Part shown: piece by piece, positions 33,051-41,200 of the stretch | Numbering within the stretch: position 1 is the first letter of the stretch | Layout: each line of letters starts with the position of its first letter | DNA from: CALJIC01 sp039805565 | Lineage (GTDB): Bacteria > Chloroflexota > Chloroflexia > Chloroflexales > Roseiflexaceae | Assembly: GCA_039805565.1 (NCBI GenBank) | Contig: JBDLTZ010000106.1 | Location: 1-64,000, forward strand | Reading direction: 5' to 3' | Length of the DNA stretch: 64,000 bases | Translations under genes and position numbers: made by a program | The notes under the pieces: generated by a model | Database searches by the model: none | Told to the model about the DNA's origin: nothing | Seen by the model: only the letters and a program-made list of their open reading frames with translations

Positions 33051-33622
33051 ACATTTCCTTCGGAGGACCGCTCAGCACTCCAGCCTGCGCCGGCGGCCCC
33101 CTCGACGCGCCACCAATTATACCCGTCCGCCTCAACCGGCCCCTCGAGCACGCGCAGCTCCTCGCCCTCGCGGAACGCCGCCGAGACCGCGGCCTTCAGC
33201 GAGGGCTCGCGTCGCGCGCGAAGGGGGCGCCCGCCGGTATTCGTGACCTGTGCGGATCCGCCCGACCGCAGCGCCACCGGCGTGGCTGTGGGCACCGGGG
33301 TGGCGGTGGGGAAGATCGGCGTGCGGGTGACGGTCGGCACCGGGGGGGAGGTGGGCGGTGCGGCTACCGCGACTGGCTGCGGCTGCTCAGGCTGGCGATC
33401 CGTCAGAGTGAGCGCCCCGTAACCGATCCCGAGCAGCAGCATCCCGGCCAGCGGCACGCGCCAGAGCAGCGAGCTCAGATCAAAAGGCACCCCCCAGCGG
33501 AGGCGCCGGCGAGCGTGGTCGTACCCGCGGCGGTAGTGGTAATAGTGCTGGTAGAAGAATGGTTCGGGCTCACCTCGCTCTGCGTCGCTTGCGCCGCGCC
33601 GGTACATCTGTTCCGTGTCCAC
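33029..33622 (-). CDS. Membrane-anchored SH3-like domain protein
   Basis: About 197 residues. A tyrosine/histidine/arginine-rich cytoplasmic start (FFYQHYYHYRRGYDH) precedes one membrane helix (VPLAGMLLLGIGYGALTL) and a Pro/Thr linker with PTATPVPTATPV. The C-terminal bacterial SH3-like domain (TGGRPLRARREPSLKAAV ... LRVLEGPVEADGYNWWRVE) usually binds cell-wall peptide. GTG at 33622 is chosen for GGAGG six bases upstream; ATG at 33607 is an alternative. Its stop lies inside the MFS gene (22-base overlap), so the two are probably co-translated. Confidence 0.78.
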   Translation of the reverse strand: MDTEQMYRRGASDAERGEPEPFFYQHYYHYRRGYDHARRRLRWGVPFDLSSLLWRVPLAGMLLLGIGYGALTLTDRQPEQPQPVAVAAPPTSPPVPTVTRTPIFPTATPVPTATPVALRSGGSAQVTNTGGRPLRARREPSLKAAVSAAFREGEELRVLEGPVEADGYNWWRVEGAAGAGWSAERSSEGNVWLTPLP

Positions 33623-33685
33623 CACGAACCTCCGCAGCTGGGGGTGCAGCCTTCCGGCGTAACAGCACAGCGCCCACACCGGACG

Positions 33686-34120
33686 CTAGCGGAGCACCAG
33701 ATCCTCGCGCCCGACCTCGCGCAGGATGTGCGGGTACATCTCGTACATCGGCTCGACCGCGGGCAGCAGCTTGAGGATCTTCGGGATCGGGCCCTTGGCG
33801 ACGATCTGGCGCCGCGCGAGCGCGGCCATGAGGTTCACTTTGCCGTGCCAGAACTGGTGCGCCACATCCGCCTTCATGCTCATCTCGACGTCCGGCTTGA
33901 GGCCGGTGTTATCGCCCCAGAGGACGTCGAAGTAGGCGTTCTCCTGCGTGGGCGGGGCAGCGGCATTAATCGTGACGACCGCGGCCGGGTCATCGTAGCG
34001 GAACTGGATCACGAGATGTGAGTCGCGGATCTTGGGGGCAATGCGCGCATCCCTCTTGGCCTCATCGTAGAGTTTGCTGAGGCAGGTGTGCAGCTCGTCG
34101 AAGCTTTTGAAGACCGGCAT
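33686..34120 (-). CDS. SCP2 sterol-carrier-like protein
   Basis: 144 residues matching the SCP2 lipid-binding fold: DSHLVIQFRYDDPAAVVTIN, then DVLWGDNTGLKPDVEMSMKADVAHQFWHGKVN and LMAALARRQIVAKGPIPKILKLLP. This is the soluble stand-alone form common in Actinobacteria and Chloroflexota, thought to bind acyl-CoA or other lipids. AAAGGAG lies seven bases before the ATG, and an extended -10 (TGTTATAAT) is about 50 bases upstream. The SH3-like and MFS genes follow in the same direction. Confidence 0.85.
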   Translation of the reverse strand: MPVFKSFDELHTCLSKLYDEAKRDARIAPKIRDSHLVIQFRYDDPAAVVTINAAAPPTQENAYFDVLWGDNTGLKPDVEMSMKADVAHQFWHGKVNLMAALARRQIVAKGPIPKILKLLPAVEPMYEMYPHILREVGREDLVLR

Positions 34121-34170
34121 TGGCCACTCCTTTGTGTTGGCTTCATGCGGTACCTGGGGAAGGCACAACT

Positions 34171-34179
34171 ATTATAACA
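34171..34179 (-). promoter_or_regulatory. Extended -10 for the SCP2 gene
   Basis: TGTTATAAT on the minus strand, about 50 bases before the ATG. Confidence 0.55.
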
Positions 34180-34192
34180 CAGTGCGGCAACG

Positions 34193-34867
34193 CTACCGCT
34201 CCTCGTCGAGGTCGGGCAGCAGGCCGTCGGCGCCATGCCGGATGAAGACCAGGCCGGCCTCCATGCGATTGCTGACCTTCAGCTTGTTGATGATATTGCT
34301 GACGTGCTTCATCGCCGTGTGGTAGCTGATATCCAGCCGCTCGGCGATCTCCCGGTTGCCGTGCCCCTCGGCCACGAGCTGGAGGATCTCGACCTCGCGC
34401 GCGGTGAGCTCCTGGAGATGGGCCGCGGGCCCGCTCATCGCCGGGGACCGAGCAGCGCGGCGCATCACCTCAGGGGTGAACAGCACGCCGCCCTCGAGCA
34501 AGCGACGCACGCCACTGAGGTAGACGCTGGCCGGGAGATCCTTCGAGAGGCAGCCCGCCGCCCCGGCCAGGAAGGCCGCGCTCTGCAACGAGCGCGCCTC
34601 CTGCTCGTAGGCCACCAGCAGCAGCACCGGCAGCTGCGGCTGCAGGGCGTTGAGCATACGGAGGTAGCCCATACCATCCACACCGGGGAGGTAGCGGTCC
34701 AGGATAAGAAGATCCGGCTCACCGTTGATCATGCCCCGGTCGAGGTCGTCGCCGTTGTCGGCTTCGGCGACGACCTCGTGGCCGCCACTGGTGAGATGGT
34801 ACGCCAGGCTCTGCCGGAACAGCACCTGGTGATCGGCAAGAACGATCCGTGCGCGGCGTGGCACCAT
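34193..34867 (-). CDS. NarL/FixJ-type response regulator
   Basis: 224 residues. An N-terminal receiver (RIVLADHQVLFRQSL; phospho-acceptor Asp in LLILDRYLPG; Lys in GCLSKDLPA) is followed by a LuxR-type helix-turn-helix (LTAREVEILQLVAEGHGNREIAERLDISYHTAMKHVSNIINKL). In the receiver the conserved Thr/Ser that couples phosphorylation to the output is Val (VLLLVAYEQ), so signalling may be atypical. GGAGA stands before the ATG at 34867. No histidine kinase is adjacent. It diverges from the amidase-NACHT-protease run across a region with repeated TACCTG motifs that it could bind. Confidence 0.92.
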   Translation of the reverse strand: MVPRRARIVLADHQVLFRQSLAYHLTSGGHEVVAEADNGDDLDRGMINGEPDLLILDRYLPGVDGMGYLRMLNALQPQLPVLLLVAYEQEARSLQSAAFLAGAAGCLSKDLPASVYLSGVRRLLEGGVLFTPEVMRRAARSPAMSGPAAHLQELTAREVEILQLVAEGHGNREIAERLDISYHTAMKHVSNIINKLKVSNRMEAGLVFIRHGADGLLPDLDEER

Positions 34868-35022
34868 GACACGTCTCCACTGGAAGTGCCGTGTTCCGTT
34901 CGCCGATCGCTCGGCCTGGAGCACCAGGCAAAGAGCTGCAAGGCGTACGTCCCAAGGCTGCTCATTCGTCGTACGTCGTTGGTATGCAGGGACGTCAGCA
35001 CACGTAGCGCGCTCCCCAAACC

Positions 35023-35122
35023 CAGGTACAAAACTACTTTTCTTCTTGTACCTGTTTGACAGGATCTACCTGTGCTGAAAATTTCTACTCCTATCGCCCG
35101 GATAAAAGTACCTGAATTCAGG
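35023..35122. promoter_or_regulatory. Candidate operator region with four TACCTG motifs
   Basis: CAGGTA at 35023-35028 (inverted) and TACCTG at 35049-35054, 35067-35072 and 35109-35114. The last one opens a perfect 12-base palindrome CCTGAATTCAGG (35111-35122). A TTGACA lies at 35056-35061 within CCTGTTTGACAGG. The surrounding 34868-35248 gap (381 bases) is clearly AT-richer than the genes. A possible extended -10 (TGCTATCCT) is at 35194-35202 and no gene is present. Confidence 0.5.
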
Positions 35123-35248
35123 AAGCACATTATACCAGCGCTGTGTCTTACGGAAATACACTAAAGCCACTATAGCACCCTGTCGAAAAAACATGCTATC
35201 CTTCATCGTAGAACGTTCATCACATTTTAATCTTGCCCTCTTGCATCT

Positions 35249-36511
35249 ATGCTAATCGACACCAGTGTCCGCTCGCCGAACCACTCATCGCGTGGTGACC
35301 GCACGATCTCCATGATCGTGATCCACGCGACGGCCGGCTCGGTGCGCAGCGCCCTGGCATGGCTGACGAACCCAGCGGCGCGTGTCTCGGCCCATTTCGT
35401 CATCGACAAGAGCGGACGGATCTTCCAGCTCGTGTCGGACGATCGCGCAGCCTGGCACGCAGGGCGCGCGGCGTGGCGCGGGGAGACGGCGATCAACGAG
35501 CTCTCACTGGGGATCGAGCTGGAGAACGCCAATAACGGCCGTGACCCCTACCCGGAGGAGCAGCTGAATGCGCTGATCGAGCTGGTGCAGGAGAAGATCG
35601 AGCGCTACAGCATCCCCCCGGACAATGTCGTCCGTCACCTAGACGTCGCCGTCCCACGCGGCCGCAAGAGCGACCCAGCCGGCTTTGACTGGGCAGGGTT
35701 CCGCACACGCCTGTTCACCCAGGAGCAGCCCTCCCCAGGGCGCCCACCGCGCCCGGCGCCACCCGCGCCCTCGGGCGCGGCCCTAGGGCGCGCGGTCCTG
35801 AGCGAGGCGTACCGCCAATCTGGCGCCGTCGAGTGGCCCGACTGGGCAATGGGGCGTGCGGCGCGCGTGGAGGGGCTGGGCCTGCCGGTCGGCCCCTCGT
35901 TCGATCTCACGGTCCAGGGGCGCAACTACGTCGCGCAGTCATTCGGACGAGACACACTGGCAAGCCCAATCGGGGACTGGCGCCGCGTCGTGCGCCTCGG
36001 GACGGGTGCCACAGATGGCGACCTGGTGCGCTCCGCACTCCTCGCCGCCGTGTACGCGCAGGCCGGCGAGCCCTACCGGGCAGACTGGGCTTTTCACCAG
36101 TACGCTCGGCAGAACCCACTCGGCCCCCCGCTGACGGCGAGCTTCCGCCTTCGCGTCGGGCAGGCCGAGTATGTTGCGGCCGGCTACGCGCTGGACGTGC
36201 TCTACTGCCCGCTGGGGCGCTGGCGCGACATCCGCCGCCTGAGCGACCTCGTGCGGCGCGACGAGGGGTCGGCGCTGAGCCAGGCCCTGCTGGAGCGCAT
36301 GTACACCCGCGCGGGAAGCCGCCTCCGGCCGCAGTGGCCGCTGCAGCGGCTCGCGCACCACGAGTGGCTCGGCATGCCTCTTGGGCCGAGCTTCCGTGTC
36401 TCCGTCGAAGAGCACGACTACGTCGCCGAGGCGTTCGCACTCGACGCCATGCTCTGCGAGGTAGGACGCTGGGATCAGACCAAGCGCCTCAGCACACTTC
36501 TCGATTTCTAG
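35249..36511 (+). CDS. N-acetylmuramoyl-L-alanine amidase with three C-terminal repeats
   Basis: 420 residues. Residues 18-155 form an Amidase_2/AmpD-type zinc amidase, which cuts the bond between muramic acid and the peptide stem. Predicted zinc ligands are H26 (IVIHATAG), H130 (VRHLDVA) and D142 (GRKSDPAG), with catalytic E88 (LGIELEN) and K140. After a Pro linker come three related units of about 75-80 residues (about 177-250, 254-331, 338-418), each with an A-W-x-A helix, a GPPL/GPSF turn, a Y-V-A strand and a final G-x-W-R-D-I/R-R-L segment. There is no signal peptide. No clear Shine-Dalgarno precedes the ATG. It opens the gene run leading to the NACHT and protease genes and could be a lytic effector or a remodelling enzyme. 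Confidence 0.85.
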   Translation: MLIDTSVRSPNHSSRGDRTISMIVIHATAGSVRSALAWLTNPAARVSAHFVIDKSGRIFQLVSDDRAAWHAGRAAWRGETAINELSLGIELENANNGRDPYPEEQLNALIELVQEKIERYSIPPDNVVRHLDVAVPRGRKSDPAGFDWAGFRTRLFTQEQPSPGRPPRPAPPAPSGAALGRAVLSEAYRQSGAVEWPDWAMGRAARVEGLGLPVGPSFDLTVQGRNYVAQSFGRDTLASPIGDWRRVVRLGTGATDGDLVRSALLAAVYAQAGEPYRADWAFHQYARQNPLGPPLTASFRLRVGQAEYVAAGYALDVLYCPLGRWRDIRRLSDLVRRDEGSALSQALLERMYTRAGSRLRPQWPLQRLAHHEWLGMPLGPSFRVSVEEHDYVAEAFALDAMLCEVGRWDQTKRLSTLLDF

Positions 36512-36574
36512 ACAGCCACGTCGTCGCCAACGCCAATGCCGGCCTGTAGCTACTCCACAACTGAGGTACGACCG

Positions 36575-37936
36575 ATGCTCATCCATGTACGTCGCTTCGA
36601 TCCGAATGTTGCCCAGGCCGCAAATGCCCTGTTCGCCAAGCCGGTACGCTCACAGATCCTTGGCCGCCTGAGCCACGGCGAGGTGCTCACAGCTACAGCG
36701 CTGCGCTGCATGGTAGTGCTGTTTGGCGCGCTGCTCTGGCAGCTCGGCCAGGCCGACGGCCTCGCGCCGCTCGCGGGCGCGATAGCCCTCGCCGCCATCG
36801 CGCTCGGCCTGGGCCTCCTCCGGCCGCTGCCTGCCTGGGCCACCCCCCTCCTGGACGCCGCCGCTATCGAGCTGCTCATCCACGCCACCGGAGATGCCGC
36901 CAGCCCGCTGCTCGCCCTGCCCCTCGCGCTGGTGGTGCTCGGCTCGCTGGCCAGCGACAGGCGCGATGCATTCACGGGGGGCGGGGCGGGGCTGCTGGTG
37001 CTGCTCGTCGTGTGTCTGGCAGGGCCTGTCGACCATCGTGGCATCGCGCTCGGGATGGCGGCGGCGCAGGTGGCGGCCACAGGCATCGCCGCGTGGGTGA
37101 TCGGCCAGCGGGGCCACCCCGCACGCGCATCACGGCAGGATCAGGCGCTCCAGCAGCGCTACGACGAGGCAGTGCGCTCGCTCGATTGGCAGCGCCGGCA
37201 GCTCGCGGCCCTTTCCACCTCCGCCACGCTCGACGAGCTGTCGCTCGGAGCGGCGGAGCTGGCTTCGGCAATCGCCGAGGCGCCGGCGTTCGTGGACTTC
37301 GGCGAGCAGCGCGACGGCGGGGCTGCGCCGAGTACCACCATCGCCATCCCCAGCGCCATGGGCAGTGTCGGCCACCTGCGCCTCCACACCCTGCCCACGG
37401 CGCTCAGCCGCCCGCAGCGCGAGGCGCTCGAGCACCTGGCGGCCCTGACAGGCACCCGCGCCGACACGCTGCGCGCTACGGCAATGCTGCAGCGTCAGCA
37501 GGATGCGATGCAGGCCCTCTGGGAGGCCACCGGGATGGTGCGGGTCGCCCCCGGGCTCGACGACACCGTCCGCGACGCCTGCCGCCGCCTCGCGCGCGCG
37601 CTCGACCTGGACTGGCTGGCCCTGCTCGGCCCGAGCGGCCACCAGACGATCGCCCCGCTGATGGTGGTGCAGGGCCGGGCTGGCGAGGGACCTCGCCTCA
37701 ACGGCATTCAGCTGCGCGTTGCGGCTGAGGCAATGCGCACAGGCCGGCCGCTGGTGCGCCTCGAGGCCGACGCGGCGCTGGCACTCCTGCCGGTGCAGCG
37801 CGCAAACGACGTGCCACTGGTGCTGGCGGCCCGCGGCAACACCGCCGAGGCGGGCACGCAGGCGCTGCTGATGGTGTTCGGCGACCTCATCGCGGCCGGA
37901 ATGGCCGCTCACCCCACGGACGTGTGCGCCCGATGA
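36575..37936 (+). CDS. Multi-pass membrane protein with coiled coil and GAF-like domain
   Basis: 453 residues. After about 45 residues there are five or six membrane helices (about 45-185: MVVLFGALLWQL, GAIALAAIALGLGLL, ALPLALVVLGSLA, GLLVLLVVCLAG, AAAQVAATGIAAWVIG). A helical linker (QALQQRYDEAVRSLDWQRRQL) and two GAF-like sensory stretches (about 235-305 and 325-445) follow. No kinase, cyclase or DNA-binding domain is attached, so the sensor output must pass to another protein. GAGGT lies about eight bases before the ATG. The last codons overlap the next gene by ATGA, which indicates coupled translation. A membrane sensor for the following NACHT protein is a reasonable guess. Confidence 0.75.
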   Translation: MLIHVRRFDPNVAQAANALFAKPVRSQILGRLSHGEVLTATALRCMVVLFGALLWQLGQADGLAPLAGAIALAAIALGLGLLRPLPAWATPLLDAAAIELLIHATGDAASPLLALPLALVVLGSLASDRRDAFTGGGAGLLVLLVVCLAGPVDHRGIALGMAAAQVAATGIAAWVIGQRGHPARASRQDQALQQRYDEAVRSLDWQRRQLAALSTSATLDELSLGAAELASAIAEAPAFVDFGEQRDGGAAPSTTIAIPSAMGSVGHLRLHTLPTALSRPQREALEHLAALTGTRADTLRATAMLQRQQDAMQALWEATGMVRVAPGLDDTVRDACRRLARALDLDWLALLGPSGHQTIAPLMVVQGRAGEGPRLNGIQLRVAAEAMRTGRPLVRLEADAALALLPVQRANDVPLVLAARGNTAEAGTQALLMVFGDLIAAGMAAHPTDVCAR

Positions 37937-38250
37937 CGACGATGATCCAAACGGTGATGGCCGTGCTCCTGTTCGGGGTCGGGATAGCGATGATCGTGAG
38001 CGGGCTGCTCATCATCATGACGCGCGAGTACCAGGAGGCGATGCGCCTGCTCTCCAGCCAGTCCACCAAGCTGAGCGGCAAGGCGATCACCGATTTCGGG
38101 GTGCAGGCGGCGCTCGAGGGGACGGCCCACCTGCTGAACTCGGTCACGCGACTGGTCCGGACGGCCATCGGAACCGGCGCCTTTCTTTGCCTGCTGGGCA
38201 CACTGATCTGCGCGCTGAGCTTCTGGATGCTGATGCTGGTACGAGGATAG
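37933..38250 (+). CDS. Small two-helix membrane protein
   Basis: 105 residues. Helix 1 lies at about 8-29 (VMAVLLFGVGIAMIVSGLLII) and helix 2 at about 80-102 (GAFLCLLGTLICALSFWML), with a helical middle (YQEAMRLLSSQSTKLSGKAITDF) that could be amphipathic. Its ATG overlaps the TGA of the previous gene (ATGA), and only 14 bases separate it from the NACHT gene. No family is recognised. The position between a membrane sensor and a giant P-loop protein suggests a membrane partner or effector of that protein. Confidence 0.7.
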   Translation: MTTMIQTVMAVLLFGVGIAMIVSGLLIIMTREYQEAMRLLSSQSTKLSGKAITDFGVQAALEGTAHLLNSVTRLVRTAIGTGAFLCLLGTLICALSFWMLMLVRG

Positions 38251-38264
38251 AAGGCGACAGGGAT

Positions 38265-41200
38265 ATGACAACACAGCACAACACCTGGGTCCAGGGCTAC
38301 CTGCGAGCACTCGCCGAGCGGCGGGCCTTCCGCAACGCGCGCTCGGTGCCCCCGCTGTGGCTTGCGGGCGAGGGGGGACACACGGCCGAGCGCGGCGCCC
38401 CGGCCCGCGCGACGATACAGATGGCCGCCGAGATCTCTCCCCGGCTGGTGGTAGCCGGCACCGCCGGATCTGGAAAGACGACCGCCCTCCGCCAGCTTGC
38501 CGCTGGAGCGGCCGAGGCGCTCCTCGCGGTCGACGACCAGGGCGGCGCCCGCGGCCAGTCGCAGCGCACCTCGGGCGCTGCGCTCCCACTCCCGATCTAC
38601 CTCGAGCTCGCGCGGTTCACTGGGGATGTGCCCGCAGCGCTGGCGGCCGACTTCGGCCCCGGTGTGCCGACCCTTGCGGAGCTGGCTCACAGCCGCCCGC
38701 TCCTGTTCCTGCTCGATGGGCTAGACGAGCTGCCAGCCCCCACGCAGCTCACCAGCCTGTCGGCGCTCACGCGCACCCTGAGCGCGCTCGGGACGCAGGT
38801 ACGCTGGGTCGCCACCTGCACCACTGAGAGCCTCCCGCTATTCCGGCCGTGGCTCGGCCCTGCGGAGGTGCGTGTGATCCAGCCGCTGCGGGGGCGCGAC
38901 GCCCTCGCGGCGGTGCAGCAGCAGACAGGGGAGGATCTGGCCAGCTGGCTCGAGGGCGCGCACGACCTCGCGGCCCTTGCGACACGCCCTCGCTGGCTCA
39001 GAGCCCTGGGCGCGGCCGCAGGCGATATAGCTGCGCCGTATAGCCGCGGCCGCGTGCTCGGCGCCTGGCTCCGCGCCGTGGTCGCCGAGACCGTCGAGAC
39101 ACACGGGTGGGCCGAGCGCATGGTCGACGTGGTGGGCGCGCTGCCCGCGCTGGCCGCAGAGCTGGAGCAGCGACAGCAGGATGTGCTCCCAGCCGCCACC
39201 GCTGCCGAGGCGCTCGAGCACGGCGCGACGCACCACCTGACCGACGGCGACGCGGTCTCCAGGCTCCTGCCCGCAATCCTCGGCATCTCCGCCGTCGGAC
39301 AGGATCGGGGAACGAGCGGGTCTCGAGCGCTGGATGTGCTGCTGGCGGCCGGTATCCTCACGCTCGACGCCGAGCGCCAGCAGGTGAGCTTCCAGCACCC
39401 GGCGCTGCAAGCCTTCGCCCACGGCCTGCTGCTCGCCCGCAGTGCCCCTGAGCGCTGGCCCGCGTCCGTCATCGGCCGGGCCTCCTCGGACGCCGTGGTG
39501 TTCGCCTACAGCCTGTCCGCCAACCGAGAGGCGGTTCTCCAGCGCCTCCTCACGAGCGGCGCGGTAACCCTGGCTGCGCGCTGCCTCATGGATGCGGAGC
39601 CGGCCGACGAGTTCAACGCGCTACTGGAGCGCAGCGGCACCCTCACCCCCCCGCTGCGCATACTGCTCGCTGATGCCTTCGCGGCCGAGGAGCTGCTGCC
39701 CGCAGCCCGCGAGCAGCTCGAGCGCGCCGCGGCTGAGGGGTACGACGAGGCCGGCCTGTTCGGGCGCCTCGGCGAGCTGTACGTGGCCTCCGGCAACTGG
39801 CGTCGGGCACGCGCGGCGTACGAGCAGGCCCTCGCGCGCGAGCCCGGCGACCTGCGCTACCGCCAGCAGCTCGGCGTGGTATGCAGCCGCCTGGGGGACT
39901 TCGACCGCGCCTCCGCGGCGCTCGAGGCCGTGCTCGACGTCCAGCAGCGGCGGTCGGCCGCCGCCGCCGCAGAGCTCGGCGCGATCTATCAGCAGCAGGG
40001 GCAGCTCGAGCGCGCCCTTGCGGCCTTCCGACAAGCAGCGACGAGCCTGCCCGAGCCGCCCTACCGGCGGCAAGTGGCGTCGGTCCTACGCCTCCTCGGC
40101 CGCACGAACGAGGCCGAGGTCGAGCTGCGCGCGCTCCTGGAGAGCGGAGGAGACGCATCTGCCTACGCCGAGCTCGGCCAGGTGCTCGCCGACTCCGGCC
40201 GCGCTCAGGAGGCCGCCGCAGTCCTCGGCAAGGCGGTGGCGCTCGCGCCGGCCGAGCCCTCGCTCTATATGCAGCTCGGGCGGCTCCGCCAGGCCACCGG
40301 CGACGCCGCGGGGGCCCGCGCCGCGCTCCAGCGCGCGGTGGAGCTCGTCCCCGACGACGCCGCCCTGCACTACGAGCTCGGGCGCGTGGCCGAGGCGTCT
40401 GGCGAGTATGAGAGCGCCCTCGCATCCTACCGTCACGCAACGCGCCTGGAGCCGTCGTCTGGGGTCTACCTGCGGGCGCTCGGCGCGCTGCTGCGGGAGC
40501 GCGGCGATGATGACGGAGCGGTGGCGGCGCTGCGCGGGGCGCTCGAGCTGCACCCCGACAGTGCCGAGGCGCACGCCGAGCTAGCGACTCTGCTCTGGCG
40601 CACCGGCCACCGCGAGCAGGCGATGGACGAGTACCGGCGCGCCTTGGTGCTGGCCCCGGACAATGTCGACATTGAGCAAACCCTCGGCCTCGCCCATCAT
40701 CAGCTGGGCCAGACGCGCGAGGCGTTGCTCCACCTCCGCCGCGCGGCCGACCGCGCCCCCACCCGGGCCGACCTCCAGTTCGACGCGGCCATCGTGGCCG
40801 AGGCGCTCGGCCGGCACGAGGAGGCTCTCACGCGCTACGACCGCGCCGCAACCCTGGCTCCCAATCACCCGGAGTACGCCCGCGCCGCCGCAGCGCTCTA
40901 CGAGCAGGCCGGGGACGCCCGCCGCGCCCGGTCTCTCCTCGCCGCCGCGCTGCGCTTCGCGCCGTACGACCCCGCGACGCTCCACCAGGTTGGGCAGCTG
41001 CACAGCCGCGCCGGCCAGTGGGTGCGGGCCGTCGCCGCCCTCGCGCGCGCCACCAAGGCGGCCCCCTCCCCACAGCACGAGGGCGCGCTCGGCGTCGCAC
41101 TGCTCGAGGCCGGGCGCGTCGACGAGGCCACCGAGGTGTTCTGGCGATCGCTGCAGGCGCAGCCGGACGACGCGCTCCTCCAACACCACTACAGCCGTGC

